Below are positions 36,170 to 45,557 of a DNA stretch of 64,000 nt, piece after piece. The notes beneath the pieces are model-generated. The model was not told where the DNA came from, ran no database searches, and saw only the letters and a program-made list of their open reading frames with translations. The translations under genes were made by a program, and so were the position numbers. Position 1 is the stretch's first letter; the number at the start of each line of letters is the position of its first letter. The DNA is from Eubacteriales bacterium. Its GTDB lineage: Bacteria; Bacillota; Clostridia; Lachnospirales; Lachnospiraceae. Location of the stretch: positions 62,001-126,000 of the forward strand of contig JAUNGC010000004.1 in assembly GCA_030524745.1 (NCBI GenBank). The letters run 5' to 3'.

Positions 36170-38905
36170 ATGTTCGAGCAAAAGACGGCAAAAGAAACCT
36201 GTGAAATATTACAATGCGATGGAAAACGCGGGCTTTCGTCCGCAGAAGCAAAAAAGCGTCTGGAAGAAAACGGCCCTAATCAACTGCTGGATGGTCCGAA
36301 AAAGAGCCGGATTGCCTCTTTTGTGGAACAACTCAACGATCCGCTGATTTATGTGCTGCTGGCGGCGGCCGCCATATCTTTGCTGCTGCATGAAGTCAGC
36401 GACGCGGTCATCATTCTGGCGGTTGTCGGTCTGAACGCTTTTGTGGGCATGGTGCAGGAGGGAAAGGCGCAAAAGGCGCTGGATTCCTTAAAAAAGCTGA
36501 CGCAGCCGAAAGCCTGCGTGATACGGGACGGGGCAGAGCGGGAGATCGAGGCGGCGGATCTTGTTTTAGGCGATCTGGTCTGTCTGGAAGCGGGACGCCA
36601 GGTGCCGGCGGATCTGCGCCTTCTGAAAACGGACAACCTGCAGGTGGAGGAGTCCACCCTGACAGGGGAGGCGGTGCCGGTCATGAAGGACGCTGCCTGG
36701 CAGGATAGCCCGGGCAAAGGAGAAGTCCCGCTGGGAGACCGGAAAAATATGGCATATATGTCCACAATCGTCACGGGAGGAAGAGGATACGGCGTTGTGA
36801 CTGCCGCAGGGATGGATACGGAAATCGGCCGGATTGCGGACATGATGCGGGAAAGCGAAGAAGAACTGACGCCGCTGCAAAAGAAGCTGGGCGAATTGGG
36901 AAAGATATTGAGTTTTCTGTCGCTGGGAATCTGCGCCGCGCTTTTCGGAATCGCCATCATTCAGAAGAGGAATGTGTTTGATATGCTTCTGACGGCGATT
37001 TCCCTCGCGGTGGCGGCGGTGCCGGAGGGGCTTCCGGCCGTGGTAACGCTGTGTCTGGCGCTTTCCGTAACCCGGATGGTGAAGGTCAACACAATTATCA
37101 GAAGGCTTCCTTCCGTGGAAACGCTGGGAGCCGTCAATGTGGTCTGTTCCGATAAAACGGGGACGCTGACGCAGAACAAGATGACGGTAACGGCCTGCTT
37201 TGCGGACCAGAAAATGCAGGAAGCGCAGAAGCTGAAAGTATCGGAACTGAAGCATTTTTTCTATGCAATGACATTGTGTAATGACGCGACGATCAAAGAA
37301 GAGCGCATCGGAGACCCCACGGAACTGGCCCTTTTGGATCTGTCTAATCGTTATGGCATGACCAGAGAAGAACTGGAGGCGGATATGCCCAGATATGCGG
37401 AAATCGCCTTTGATTCCGACCGGAAAATGATGTCCACTTTTCACAGGGGAAAGACGGAACGCATGATGTATACGAAGGGCGCGCCGGACCGGGTATTGTC
37501 GGGCTGCAGTTCCGTTTTATTAAATGGGAAGGCGGTCCCTCTGACAAAGACCCACAGGCAGCAGATCGAGAGCGCCGTCGGGCAGATGGCGTCCCTGGCG
37601 CTGCGCACGCTGGCGCTGGCCTGTGGCAGCGACGCCGGCAGGCGGGAAGAAAAAAATCTGACCTTTCTGGGACTGGTAGGCATGCAGGACCCGATCCGGC
37701 CGGAAGCCGTGGGCGCGGTTCAAACCTTCCGGCAGGCGGGCGTCTCCACGGTAATGATTACCGGAGATCATGTGGAAACGGCTTTTGCAATCGGCAAACA
37801 ACTGGGCATCGTGAACCGGATAGACGAATGTATGACGGGAGAGGAACTGTCCGGTCTGGCAGAAGAGGAACTTTCCCGGAAACTCAAGAAGGTGAGAGTG
37901 TTCGCGCGGGTTTCTCCGGCCAATAAGGTGCAGATCGTGAAAGGCTTTCAGAAGGACGGGAATATCGTCGCCATGACGGGCGACGGCGTGAACGATGCGC
38001 CGTCTTTAAAAGCGGCGGATGTGGGCGTGGCCATGGGAAAAAACGGAACGGACGTGGCGCGCCAGGCTTCCGACATGATTCTGACGGACGACAATTTCGC
38101 CACCATTGAAAAAGCGATTGAAGAGGGAAGAGGCGTTTATGAAAATATCAGAAAGTCGGTGATTTTCCTGCTCTCGTCCAATCTGGGAGAAATCATGACG
38201 ATGTTTGTGGCGGTGCTTTTAGGGCTTTCTTCCCCCTTGAAGTCGGCGCATATTCTGTGGATCAATCTCATCACGGATTCCCTGCCGGCGCTGGCGCTGG
38301 GCGTGGACCAAAACGATGGGGAAAGCCTGATGCGGCGTCCGCCCAGAAAGGCGAAGGAAAGTCTGTTTGCGCAGGGCGGATTGTCCAGAACGGTGTTTTA
38401 CGGCGTTCTGATTGCGGGCATCAGTCTGACGGCTTTTTTTACGGTCCCCTGGCAGATCCTGCGGGCGCAGGGACTTCCCTTTTCACTGGAACAGATCGCG
38501 CCGCTGCTTATGCAGGAGGCGGTGGTGTCCCGCGCCCAGACCTATGCCTTTACGGTGCTGGGAATGTCCCAATTGTTCCATGCCGTGGGAATGCGGGATG
38601 TCCATAAATCGTTTTTTTTCATGAATCATCTGGAAAACCGGATGATGATTCTGGCCTGCATAGCGGGATTTGCGCTGCAGTTTGCGGTGACGGAACTTCC
38701 TTTCTTAGTGGGCGCGTTCGGGACCGCAAGACTGGACCGGACAGAATGGCTTTACCTGACGGGACTGGCGGCGTTTCCGCTGCTTGCCCACGAATTGCTG
38801 GTGCTGTTTTCCGGGGACTGGGAAGCGCACATTATGCAGACGCCGGAGGAAAATTGTGATCCTTCCGGGAGGCCGGACTGTTCCGGTCAGGCAGGCCCGC
38901 TATAA
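36170..38905 (+). CDS. P-type cation ATPase, calcium-transporting (P2) type
   Basis: The 911-residue pump has the actuator motif TLTGEAVPV, the phosphorylation site CSDKTGTLT (Asp328), the nucleotide-binding KGAPDR region and the hinge [13 protein letters not shown]. About ten membrane segments are visible, with PEGLP in the fourth as in P2 ATPases. This order matches SERCA/PMR1-like calcium exporters; manganese or Na+/K+-type substrates cannot be ruled out. A GGGAGGAA site precedes the ATG. The last 20 residues are Pro/Gly/Cys-rich and look unstructured. It stands alone before the spoIIIA operon. Calcium use in sporulation is a tempting but unproven link. Confidence 0.9.
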   Translation: MFEQKTAKETCEILQCDGKRGLSSAEAKKRLEENGPNQLLDGPKKSRIASFVEQLNDPLIYVLLAAAAISLLLHEVSDAVIILAVVGLNAFVGMVQEGKAQKALDSLKKLTQPKACVIRDGAEREIEAADLVLGDLVCLEAGRQVPADLRLLKTDNLQVEESTLTGEAVPVMKDAAWQDSPGKGEVPLGDRKNMAYMSTIVTGGRGYGVVTAAGMDTEIGRIADMMRESEEELTPLQKKLGELGKILSFLSLGICAALFGIAIIQKRNVFDMLLTAISLAVAAVPEGLPAVVTLCLALSVTRMVKVNTIIRRLPSVETLGAVNVVCSDKTGTLTQNKMTVTACFADQKMQEAQKLKVSELKHFFYAMTLCNDATIKEERIGDPTELALLDLSNRYGMTREELEADMPRYAEIAFDSDRKMMSTFHRGKTERMMYTKGAPDRVLSGCSSVLLNGKAVPLTKTHRQQIESAVGQMASLALRTLALACGSDAGRREEKNLTFLGLVGMQDPIRPEAVGAVQTFRQAGVSTVMITGDHVETAFAIGKQLGIVNRIDECMTGEELSGLAEEELSRKLKKVRVFARVSPANKVQIVKGFQKDGNIVAMTGDGVNDAPSLKAADVGVAMGKNGTDVARQASDMILTDDNFATIEKAIEEGRGVYENIRKSVIFLLSSNLGEIMTMFVAVLLGLSSPLKSAHILWINLITDSLPALALGVDQNDGESLMRRPPRKAKESLFAQGGLSRTVFYGVLIAGISLTAFFTVPWQILRAQGLPFSLEQIAPLLMQEAVVSRAQTYAFTVLGMSQLFHAVGMRDVHKSFFFMNHLENRMMILACIAGFALQFAVTELPFLVGAFGTARLDRTEWLYLTGLAAFPLLAHELLVLFSGDWEAHIMQTPEENCDPSGRPDCSGQAGPL

Positions 38906-39006
38906 AAATTTTCATGTATATGCGGGAAAAAAGAACAATATATTGAATTATATGGACAACGCCGAAACGGCGGGTGGAAAAGTCTGATCTGGCGGGAGGA
39001 ATCGAA

Positions 39007-39969
39007 ATGCAGCTTCAGGAGGAAATCATCCGGCTGTTTCCGGAGCATCTGCGTTTTAAGTGGAAATACGCAGCCGGGACAGGAAACGAATTGCAGGAAA
39101 TCAGGCTGCGGGCGCAGCGGCCAATCATGGTTTATCTAAGAAGCGGAGAGTGGTATCTGGAGGAATCGGGGCGGCTGACGAAGGACGAAGAGGCTGCCCG
39201 ATGTTTGCCGAAAGAGGAACTGGGCCAGATTTTAAAGCATATTTGCCGTTATTCGCTGTACGCCTATGAAGAGGAAATGAGCAAAGGGTATATCAGCGCG
39301 GACGGGGGATTCCGGGTCGGTATTGCGGGCGAAGTGATTCTGAATCCGGACGGAAGCGTGAAAAACGTCCGTTACATATCCAGTCTGAATATCCGGATTG
39401 CGCATGAAATAAAAGGGGCGGCAGCGGCGGTCATGCCCTGGCTGTATGAAGAGGGAAAACTTCAGAATACGCTGATTATTTCCCCGCCCGGGTGCGGAAA
39501 AACGACGCTTTTGCGGGATGCGATCCGTCTGATATCCGACGGGAACGAACTGGCGCGGGGACGGACGGTGGGGCTGGTGGATGAGCGTTCCGAAATCGCG
39601 GGATGTTTTCAGGGGATTCCCGGAAACGATGTGGGAAGAAGGACGGACGTGCTGGACGGTTGTCCGAAGGCGGAAGGAATGATGATGCTGCTTCGTTCCA
39701 TGGCGCCGGAAGTGGTGGCTGTGGATGAATTGGGAAGCGAAGCGGACGTGCATGCGCTGGAGCAGGTTTTGAAGTGCGGCTGCAGCGTGATGGCCACCAT
39801 TCACGGCGCATGCTGGGAGGAAGCTTGTCGAAAGCGTTTTTTAAAACCGCTGTTTGAGAGCCGGACGTTCGGACGTTTTCTGATTCTGGAAAAGCGGGAC
39901 GGAAATTTTTGGGTGGAGCAGGTCAGAAACGGGACCGGAGAAATTCTCACCGGCCATCTGCCATGCTGA
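39007..39969 (+). CDS. spoIIIAA: Stage III sporulation protein AA, ATPase
   Basis: SpoIIIAA resembles the ATPases of secretion systems and powers the SpoIIIA-SpoIIQ channel that links mother cell and forespore. The 320-residue product has Walker A, SPPGCGKTTLL (about residues 158-168), and Walker B-like VVAVDELGSEADV. ATG 39007 has GGCGGGAGGAA upstream and gives MQLQEEIIRLFPEHL; the earlier in-frame ATG at 38974 lacks this. The stop overlaps the spoIIIAB start. Confidence 0.95.
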   Translation: MQLQEEIIRLFPEHLRFKWKYAAGTGNELQEIRLRAQRPIMVYLRSGEWYLEESGRLTKDEEAARCLPKEELGQILKHICRYSLYAYEEEMSKGYISADGGFRVGIAGEVILNPDGSVKNVRYISSLNIRIAHEIKGAAAAVMPWLYEEGKLQNTLIISPPGCGKTTLLRDAIRLISDGNELARGRTVGLVDERSEIAGCFQGIPGNDVGRRTDVLDGCPKAEGMMMLLRSMAPEVVAVDELGSEADVHALEQVLKCGCSVMATIHGACWEEACRKRFLKPLFESRTFGRFLILEKRDGNFWVEQVRNGTGEILTGHLPC

Positions 39970-40493
39970 AGCTGATCGGGGCCTGTCTCATCGTCGTAGG
40001 AGCAGCCGGCGCGGGGGGCTGCATTTGTATGGAGAGAGCGTGCAGAATCCGGCAGTTGGAAGCGCTGGCAAGAACTTTTTCGCTGATTGCAGGAGAGATT
40101 TCCTACAGCAGGATTTCACTGCCCGAAATTTTTATGGAAACAGGAGAAAAGCTGAAAGGACCTGCGGATTTTGGCATAGGACCTGTGCTGGTCCGGATCG
40201 GCGGCCGGCTTTTTGACGGGAGCGGACAGGATATTCGGGAGGTCTGGCAGGAGGAAATGCGCATGCTGCTGTCGGAAACCAAACTGCGCGTGCCGGAAAA
40301 AGATCTGGTGCTTTCCTTTCCTGACGCCGTCTGGTTTTTGGACGGGCTAAGACAACAGACGGCGGTGACGGAATTTGCCCGGACGCTTCAGGAAGCGGCG
40401 CGGCAGGCCGGAAAAAGGCGCAGGGAAGAAGACAGGATCACGATGGCCTTTTGTCTGGCCTGCGGCTTTCTGGCGGCGATTCTGCTTTTGTGA
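39963..40493 (+). CDS. spoIIIAB: Stage III sporulation protein AB
   Basis: The 176-residue protein has one N-terminal membrane segment (LIGACLIVVGAAGAGGCI), a helical soluble domain (about 30-155) related to GspF-type secretion proteins, and a hydrophobic C-terminus (MAFCLACGFLAAILLL). ATG 39963 overlaps the spoIIIAA stop by 7 bases; frames opening earlier are shadows. Second gene of the eight-gene operon. Confidence 0.92.
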   Translation: MLKLIGACLIVVGAAGAGGCICMERACRIRQLEALARTFSLIAGEISYSRISLPEIFMETGEKLKGPADFGIGPVLVRIGGRLFDGSGQDIREVWQEEMRMLLSETKLRVPEKDLVLSFPDAVWFLDGLRQQTAVTEFARTLQEAARQAGKRRREEDRITMAFCLACGFLAAILLL

Positions 40494-40529
40494 TTGGAAA
40501 TGAATAAAAAGAAAGGTACTTTAAAGAAC

Positions 40530-40724
40530 ATGGAGATCAGTCTGATTTTTAAAATAGCGGCAATAGGCGTCCTGGTGACGATATTGAGCCAGGTCTTAAA
40601 GCATAGCGGAAGGGAAGAACACGCCTTTTTGCTGTCGCTGGCTGCGCTGATCCTGGTATTGAGCTGGATCGTACCTTATATTTATGATCTGTTTACGACG
40701 GTTCAAACGTTGTTTTCCCTGTGA
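40530..40724 (+). CDS. spoIIIAC: Stage III sporulation protein AC
   Basis: This small membrane protein of 64 residues has two hydrophobic segments (LIFKIAAIGVLVTILSQVL and FLLSLAALILVLSWIV), as in the family. ATG 40530 gives the typical MEISLIFKIA start, although ATG 40500 (10 residues longer) has equal sequence support because neither has an ideal ribosome site. It is part of the mother-cell membrane complex. Confidence 0.88.
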   Translation: MEISLIFKIAAIGVLVTILSQVLKHSGREEHAFLLSLAALILVLSWIVPYIYDLFTTVQTLFSL

Positions 40725-40738
40725 GGAGGTGCGGCGGT

Positions 40739-41125
40739 TTGTCATTTGTGAAAGTGGGGGCGATCGCTCTTTTAGGGGTGCTTTTGGGGATTCAGTTTAA
40801 GAGCGGAAAGCAGGAATACAGCATTTACATCGGTATGGGAATCTGCCTGCTGATCTTTTTTTATACTGCCGCCTATATGGGACAGGTGAAAACGCAGATG
40901 GAAACCCTGTTTGGACATATTTCTTCCGGAAACCGCTACTTTACGATTCTTTTTAAGGTGGTGGGCATTACCTGGATCTGTGAATTTGTGGCGGGTATAT
41001 GCCGGGACAGCGGTTTCGGCGCGATTGCCGCGCAGATAGAGTTGTTTGGAAAGATCGCAATATTATTTGCGGGAATGCCCGTGTTTTTGGCGCTGATTGA
41101 AACGATCGCCGGATTTGTGGGGTGA
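40739..41125 (+). CDS. spoIIIAD: Stage III sporulation protein AD
   Basis: The 128-residue membrane protein has four hydrophobic segments and the family end IETIAGFVG. A TTG at 40739 (MSFVKVGAIALLG) follows GAGGAGGTG by about ten bases and is the likely start; a GTG at 40721 overlapping the spoIIIAC stop is the alternative. It is a paralogue-like partner of SpoIIIAC. Confidence 0.88.
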   Translation: MSFVKVGAIALLGVLLGIQFKSGKQEYSIYIGMGICLLIFFYTAAYMGQVKTQMETLFGHISSGNRYFTILFKVVGITWICEFVAGICRDSGFGAIAAQIELFGKIAILFAGMPVFLALIETIAGFVG

Positions 41126-41127
41126 AC

Positions 41128-42177
41128 ATGGAGCATTATCTGGAACAGTTGGATATGACGGAGATGATGGAGAATCTGGATAGATTTTTCCCTGAGTTTA
41201 CCTGGAATCTGTCCGGCATGTTTGATCAGATTCTTGCGGGGAACTGGAAAGAAGCGCTGTCGATGATCTGGCAGGGGATATTTGGGAATTTACTTTCGGA
41301 AGCGGCCGGGATGAAGGGGCTTCTGGCGACCATATTGCTTCTGGGAATGCTGTCCGTGCTCATTTCCGGTTTTATGACAGGATTTGAAAACCGGCAGATT
41401 GCGGAGATCGCGCATACCATTTTTTATCTGCTTCTGCTGGCCGTATTACTGAAAATTTTTTACCAGTGCTATCAGACTGCGCTCAGGGTGCTGGAAGGAA
41501 TGACCCAGTTTTCCGCTCTCGTTTTGCCGGCTCTATGCTTAAGCCTGGGACCGGCTGCCGGAACCGTGACGGCGGCGGGCTATTATGAATTGGCGCTGTT
41601 CATCATTTTTCTGGTGGAAAATTTTATTCTGCACATCTGTATGCCGCTCATGCCCGTTTTCATGCTGCTGCTTTTGATGAACGGGGTGTGGGAGGAAGGA
41701 AAGCTGGCGCCGCTGATGGAATTGTTGGAGAAAGGGATTTTGGCTGCGTCAAAATTCTGTCTCGCCGCAGTGACGGGATTTGGCTTTCTGCAGTCCATGG
41801 TAGCGCCGGCTCTGGATTCGCTCAAGCGCGGCGCGGCCCAGAAGGTCATTTCCGTGATCCCCGGACTGGGGGATCTGGCGGAAGGAACGACGCAGCTTCT
41901 CATCGGTTCCGCTATACTGGTGAAAAACGGACTCGGGGTTTTTGTGCTGCTGCTGCTGGTCGCGCTGGTGGCGGTGCCCTTCGGAGAACTGCTGTTGTAT
42001 GGCGTTTTATTGAAAGTGAGCGGCGCTCTGGTGGGAGTGGCGGCTGATAAAAGGCTGACAGCGTCGATTCTCCGCACGGCCGACGCGGTTTTTCTTTCAT
42101 TGCGGCTGGCTGGATGCGGCGCGGCGTGCTTTTTTATTCTGGCGGCGATTATTACCTGTCTGGTGGGAAGGGGATAG
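41128..42177 (+). CDS. spoIIIAE: Stage III sporulation protein AE
   Basis: This polytopic membrane protein of 349 residues is the largest SpoIIIA membrane component. About seven hydrophobic segments follow an N-terminal soluble part (MEHYLEQLDMTEMMENL). The conserved FSALVLPALCLSLGPAAG and GDLAEGTTQLLIGSAIL regions fit the family. ATG 41128 lies 2 bases after the spoIIIAD stop with GTGGGGTG upstream; a GTG at 41122 is the alternative. Confidence 0.94.
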   Translation: MEHYLEQLDMTEMMENLDRFFPEFTWNLSGMFDQILAGNWKEALSMIWQGIFGNLLSEAAGMKGLLATILLLGMLSVLISGFMTGFENRQIAEIAHTIFYLLLLAVLLKIFYQCYQTALRVLEGMTQFSALVLPALCLSLGPAAGTVTAAGYYELALFIIFLVENFILHICMPLMPVFMLLLLMNGVWEEGKLAPLMELLEKGILAASKFCLAAVTGFGFLQSMVAPALDSLKRGAAQKVISVIPGLGDLAEGTTQLLIGSAILVKNGLGVFVLLLLVALVAVPFGELLLYGVLLKVSGALVGVAADKRLTASILRTADAVFLSLRLAGCGAACFFILAAIITCLVGRG

Positions 42178-42181
42178 GAAA

Positions 42182-42781
42182 ATGGAGAGTTTGAGCCGGA
42201 TTTTTGACGTACTGAAAGGAACGGCCCTGTTTCTTGTGGCCGCCAGAATTATTTTGCTGATCTTCCCCGGAAAAAAGTACGATAAATACGGGAAAATGGT
42301 GGTTGCGCTTGTGGTGCTCTCCCAGCTTGCGGTCCCGATTCTTTCTTTCGGGAACGAAGATCTTGCCGGCTTTTTTACCGAGACGGCGGACGTCCTGGAA
42401 GCGCAGAACGAGATGTTTTCCGCAAAAATAGAGGGGATTTCTCAGGAACAGGACGATCTGGTGGAGAACGGGCTTGTATTATCGGTGGAAGAGCGGATTG
42501 CCGGTCAGGCACAACAGGCGGGCGTAAAGGTCACGGACGTGCGCGTGGGGGACGGCAGCATCATCATAGAGGTGAAAGCAAATGGGGCGGAAGAAAACAG
42601 CGTCGCGGTTGATCCTGTGAAGATCGGAACGATTGAACTGGGCGGCGATACCGGGGAAGACGTCGCAGCGAGAGCGGATGCGGGGGCGCGGAAGGGAAAG
42701 CGGCGGGAAGATCTGGAAGGCCTTTTTGCCGGCGCGCTGGGAATGGGGGAAAAGGAGGTGGAGGTGATTGAACTTCAGTAA
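42182..42781 (+). CDS. spoIIIAF: Stage III sporulation protein AF
   Basis: The 199-residue protein has two N-terminal membrane segments (about 10-28 and 38-56) and an extracytoplasmic domain with the GKKYDKYGKMVVALVVLSQL motif region. The C-terminus is longer and more charged than in Bacillus. It overlaps spoIIIAG by 14 bases. Confidence 0.9.
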   Translation: MESLSRIFDVLKGTALFLVAARIILLIFPGKKYDKYGKMVVALVVLSQLAVPILSFGNEDLAGFFTETADVLEAQNEMFSAKIEGISQEQDDLVENGLVLSVEERIAGQAQQAGVKVTDVRVGDGSIIIEVKANGAEENSVAVDPVKIGTIELGGDTGEDVAARADAGARKGKRREDLEGLFAGALGMGEKEVEVIELQ

Positions 42782-43367
42782 ATTGCGGACATGGTGCAAA
42801 AAGAGAATGACCAGGGAAAACATGATTGTGTTGGGACTTCTGGGAATTCTGATCATGGTGATCGCTCTTCCGACGGAAAAAAAAGAAAAAGCGAACACAG
42901 AGTCCGGTTTATTGGACTCTGGAAATGATATGATGGATTCAGATACCGGACAGGGAGATTTTTTACAGGAAGAAGCGCTGGAGAAAAGGCTGGAGGCGTT
43001 TTTGGCCTGCATGGACGGCGTGGGAGAGGTGCGGGTGATGATTACCTTTGCATCCACACAGGAGCAGGTGGTGGAAAAGGACAGTCCGGCCAGCCGTTCC
43101 CAAACGAATGAAAGCGATTCGGCGGGCGGCAGCCGCAGCGTGGTATCGGAGGATCTGGAGGAAGACACCGTTTATACGACGGACCAGGCAGGGAATCAGG
43201 TTCCTTATGTGAAGCAGACGCTGGCGGCGCGAGTGGAGGGGGTGACTGTGCTGGCGCAGGGGGGTGACTCCGGCACAGTACAGAAGAATATTACCGATGT
43301 GATTGAGGCATTATTTGGAATAGAGGCTCATAAAATAAAAGTAGCTAAGATGGTGACGGCTCCGTAA
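42768..43367 (+). CDS. spoIIIAG: Stage III sporulation protein AG
   Basis: SpoIIIAG forms the large ring of the mother cell-forespore channel. The 199-residue product has one membrane segment (NMIVLGLLGILIMVIAL), a variable linker rich in Ser/Asp, and the ring-building beta-rich domain (about 70-199: GVGEVRVMITFAS, EGVTVLAQGG, VTDVIEALFGIEAHKIKV-like end). It starts with TTG at 42768 after AAAGGAGGTGGAGG, inside spoIIIAF. Confidence 0.92.
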   Translation: MNFSKLRTWCKKRMTRENMIVLGLLGILIMVIALPTEKKEKANTESGLLDSGNDMMDSDTGQGDFLQEEALEKRLEAFLACMDGVGEVRVMITFASTQEQVVEKDSPASRSQTNESDSAGGSRSVVSEDLEEDTVYTTDQAGNQVPYVKQTLAARVEGVTVLAQGGDSGTVQKNITDVIEALFGIEAHKIKVAKMVTAP

Positions 43368-43414
43368 GCAATGCCGTTATCGAAGATGAATGAGGAAAGC
43401 AGAGGGAGCAGAAA

Positions 43415-44173
43415 TTGAAAAACATGTTCAAACGCAACCAGATCATGATTACAGCCCTGGCGATTATGATCGCTGTAGCAGGTTACCTGAATTTTGCAGG
43501 AACAAAGATCGGGGAAGAGGAATTGGTGAGTGCAGGGGTGCAGACATCAGAGGACGATATGGCGGCGCTCCTGGATCTTTCGGAGGAAGATATCGCGTAC
43601 GATATTCCGAGCCTGGATTCGGACGACGAGGCTTTGGCGGCGGATAATTATCTGGATGCGGATATGCAGATGGTGGATCAGGCCAATGTCTCCGTCGTAT
43701 CGGACTATGTGGACGAGGGGATGGCGGAAGCGGCTGATGATACCGGCGCAGTCAGTCAGGAGGTGGAAGTGCCGGACGGCGAGACGCCGGGAGAAGCGGT
43801 ATATACCAGTTCGGCGGGAGTTTCCACACTTTCGGGAGCGAAGCTTTTAAAGGAGCAGACGCGGGCGAAAAATAAAGAAACGCTTCTGGAAATCATCAAT
43901 AACGCAAACATAGCGGAGGACCAGAAGCAGGAAGCTGTGAACAATATGATCGCGCTGACAGATATCGCGGAGCGGGAGACTGCGGCTGAAATCCTGCTGG
44001 AGGCCAAAGGCTTTGCGGACGCCGTCGTCACGATTACGGATGACAGCGCCGATGTGGTGGTGGGGATTTCCACGCTGACGGACGCACAGTGCGCGCAGAT
44101 TGAGGATATCGTATCAAGAAAGACGCAGATTGCAGCAGAGAATATCGTCATCAACCCGCTTTCGGGCAACTGA
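43415..44173 (+). CDS. spoIIIAH: Stage III sporulation protein AH
   Basis: SpoIIIAH meets forespore SpoIIQ to build the channel. The 252-residue product has one membrane segment (MITALAIMIAVAGYLNFAG), a long acidic linker (about 30-125) and the YscJ/FliF-like domain (about 130-252: INNANIAEDQKQEAVNNMIAL and EAKGFADAVVTITDDSADVV). The start is TTG at 43415 after GAGGGAG, or ATG at 43424 three codons on. It ends the spoIIIA operon. Confidence 0.93.
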   Translation: MKNMFKRNQIMITALAIMIAVAGYLNFAGTKIGEEELVSAGVQTSEDDMAALLDLSEEDIAYDIPSLDSDDEALAADNYLDADMQMVDQANVSVVSDYVDEGMAEAADDTGAVSQEVEVPDGETPGEAVYTSSAGVSTLSGAKLLKEQTRAKNKETLLEIINNANIAEDQKQEAVNNMIALTDIAERETAAEILLEAKGFADAVVTITDDSADVVVGISTLTDAQCAQIEDIVSRKTQIAAENIVINPLSGN

Positions 44174-44227
44174 AAAAGGGTGGGCAGCAGTTCGGCTGCG
44201 CCGGACCGTTACAGGCGCGGTCCCGAA

Positions 44228-44249
44228 TTATCCCAACGTTATCCCAACG
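44228..44249 (+). promoter_or_regulatory. Tandem 11-bp direct repeat upstream of deoB
   Basis: TTATCCCAACG occurs twice head to tail with no gap, so the sites lie on the same helix face. A possible -10 box (TAAAAT, 44267) and another (TACACT, 44286) follow, without clear -35 boxes. This fits an activator-dependent promoter for deoB, but it is only inferred. Confidence 0.4.
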
Positions 44250-44322
44250 TTTTCAAAAAAGCGTGCTAAAATGAAAAGAGTGTGGTACACTATTGCTATC
44301 TGTACAGTTAGGAGATACAAAC

Positions 44323-45474
44323 GTGAAAAGAGTATTTTTGATTGTTTTGGACAGCGTGGGAATCGGGGAGATGCCGGATGCCGCCGCCTATGGGGATGCA
44401 GGAACCAATACCCTCAAAGCGGCCGCATCCAGTCCCTATTTCCATATGCCGAATATGGCGAAACTGGGTCTGTTTCATATGGACGGAGTTGACTGGCATG
44501 AGAGAGAAGGTGAATTTACCGGCAGAATTGCCCGGATGAAGGAGGCTTCCAGGGGGAAGGACACGACGATTGGGCATTGGGAGATTGCGGGAATTTATTC
44601 TCCGAAGCCCCTGCCCACTTATCCGGACGGATTTCCAAAAGAGGTTCTGGAGCGTTTCAGCCAGGCTGTCGGAAGAGGGATTTTGTGCAACCGGCCTTAT
44701 TCCGGCACGGCTGTGATTCAGGATTATGGAGATGAGCATGTAAAGACGGGCAAACTCATCGTTTATACGTCGGCGGACAGCGTATTTCAGATCGCCGCTC
44801 ATGAGGAGGTGGTGAGCCTTGAAGAACTCTACCGCGACTGTGAAATCGCGCGGCAGCAGCTTTGCGGAGAGCATGGCGTGGGCCGGGTGATCGCGCGGCC
44901 TTTTACCGGAGAGAGCGGTCATTATACCAGAACGCCCAGACGGCATGATTATTCCCTTCTGCCGCCGGGCACCACGATGCTGGATCAACTGCAGGACGCC
45001 GGTAAAACGGTGATCGGCGTCGGTAAAATCCGGGATATTTTTGCGGGGAAAGGGATTACGGAATATGTGACCACCACCGGCAATGAGGACGGCATTGCAA
45101 AGACCATGGAATATATGAAGAAGGAGTTCGAGGGGCTTTGCTTTGTCAATCTTGTGGATTATGATATGCTGTACGGGCATCGAAGGGATATCGACGGATA
45201 TGCCAAAGCGCTCTCCTATTTTGACGGGAAGCTGCCCGGGATGCTGTCTTTGCTGAAAGAAGAGGATATTCTGATGATTACGGCAGATCACGGATGCGAT
45301 CCTTCCTATACAAAAACCACGGATCACACGAGAGAATATACGCCGTTTGTGATGGCCGGGCCGGGCGTGAGGGCGAAAAATCTCGGGACGCGGGAAACCT
45401 TTGCGGATATTGCGGCGACCGTTTTGGATTATTTTGGAATAAAACCGGCCTTTCAAGGGGATTCCATGCTTTAA
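44323..45474 (+). CDS. deoB: Phosphopentomutase
   Basis: DeoB interconverts (deoxy)ribose 1-phosphate and 5-phosphate, linking nucleoside salvage to central metabolism. The 383-residue alkaline-phosphatase-superfamily enzyme shows its metal sites in FLIVLDSVGIGEMPDA and ITADHGCDPSYTKTTDHTRE, and the threonine region GKDTTIGHWE. The start is GTG 44323 (VKRVFLIVLDSVG) with TAGGAGA in front; the longer frame from 44293 has no ribosome site. No nucleoside phosphorylase gene lies beside it. Confidence 0.96.
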   Translation: MKRVFLIVLDSVGIGEMPDAAAYGDAGTNTLKAAASSPYFHMPNMAKLGLFHMDGVDWHEREGEFTGRIARMKEASRGKDTTIGHWEIAGIYSPKPLPTYPDGFPKEVLERFSQAVGRGILCNRPYSGTAVIQDYGDEHVKTGKLIVYTSADSVFQIAAHEEVVSLEELYRDCEIARQQLCGEHGVGRVIARPFTGESGHYTRTPRRHDYSLLPPGTTMLDQLQDAGKTVIGVGKIRDIFAGKGITEYVTTTGNEDGIAKTMEYMKKEFEGLCFVNLVDYDMLYGHRRDIDGYAKALSYFDGKLPGMLSLLKEEDILMITADHGCDPSYTKTTDHTREYTPFVMAGPGVRAKNLGTRETFADIAATVLDYFGIKPAFQGDSML

Positions 45475-45557
45475 CGCTGCCGGAGAAAAAGCAGCTTTTA
45501 CGAAGCCCGCCCTGAAAGCGGGAAAATAGGACAGACGATATATCGGAGGAAATCAGA

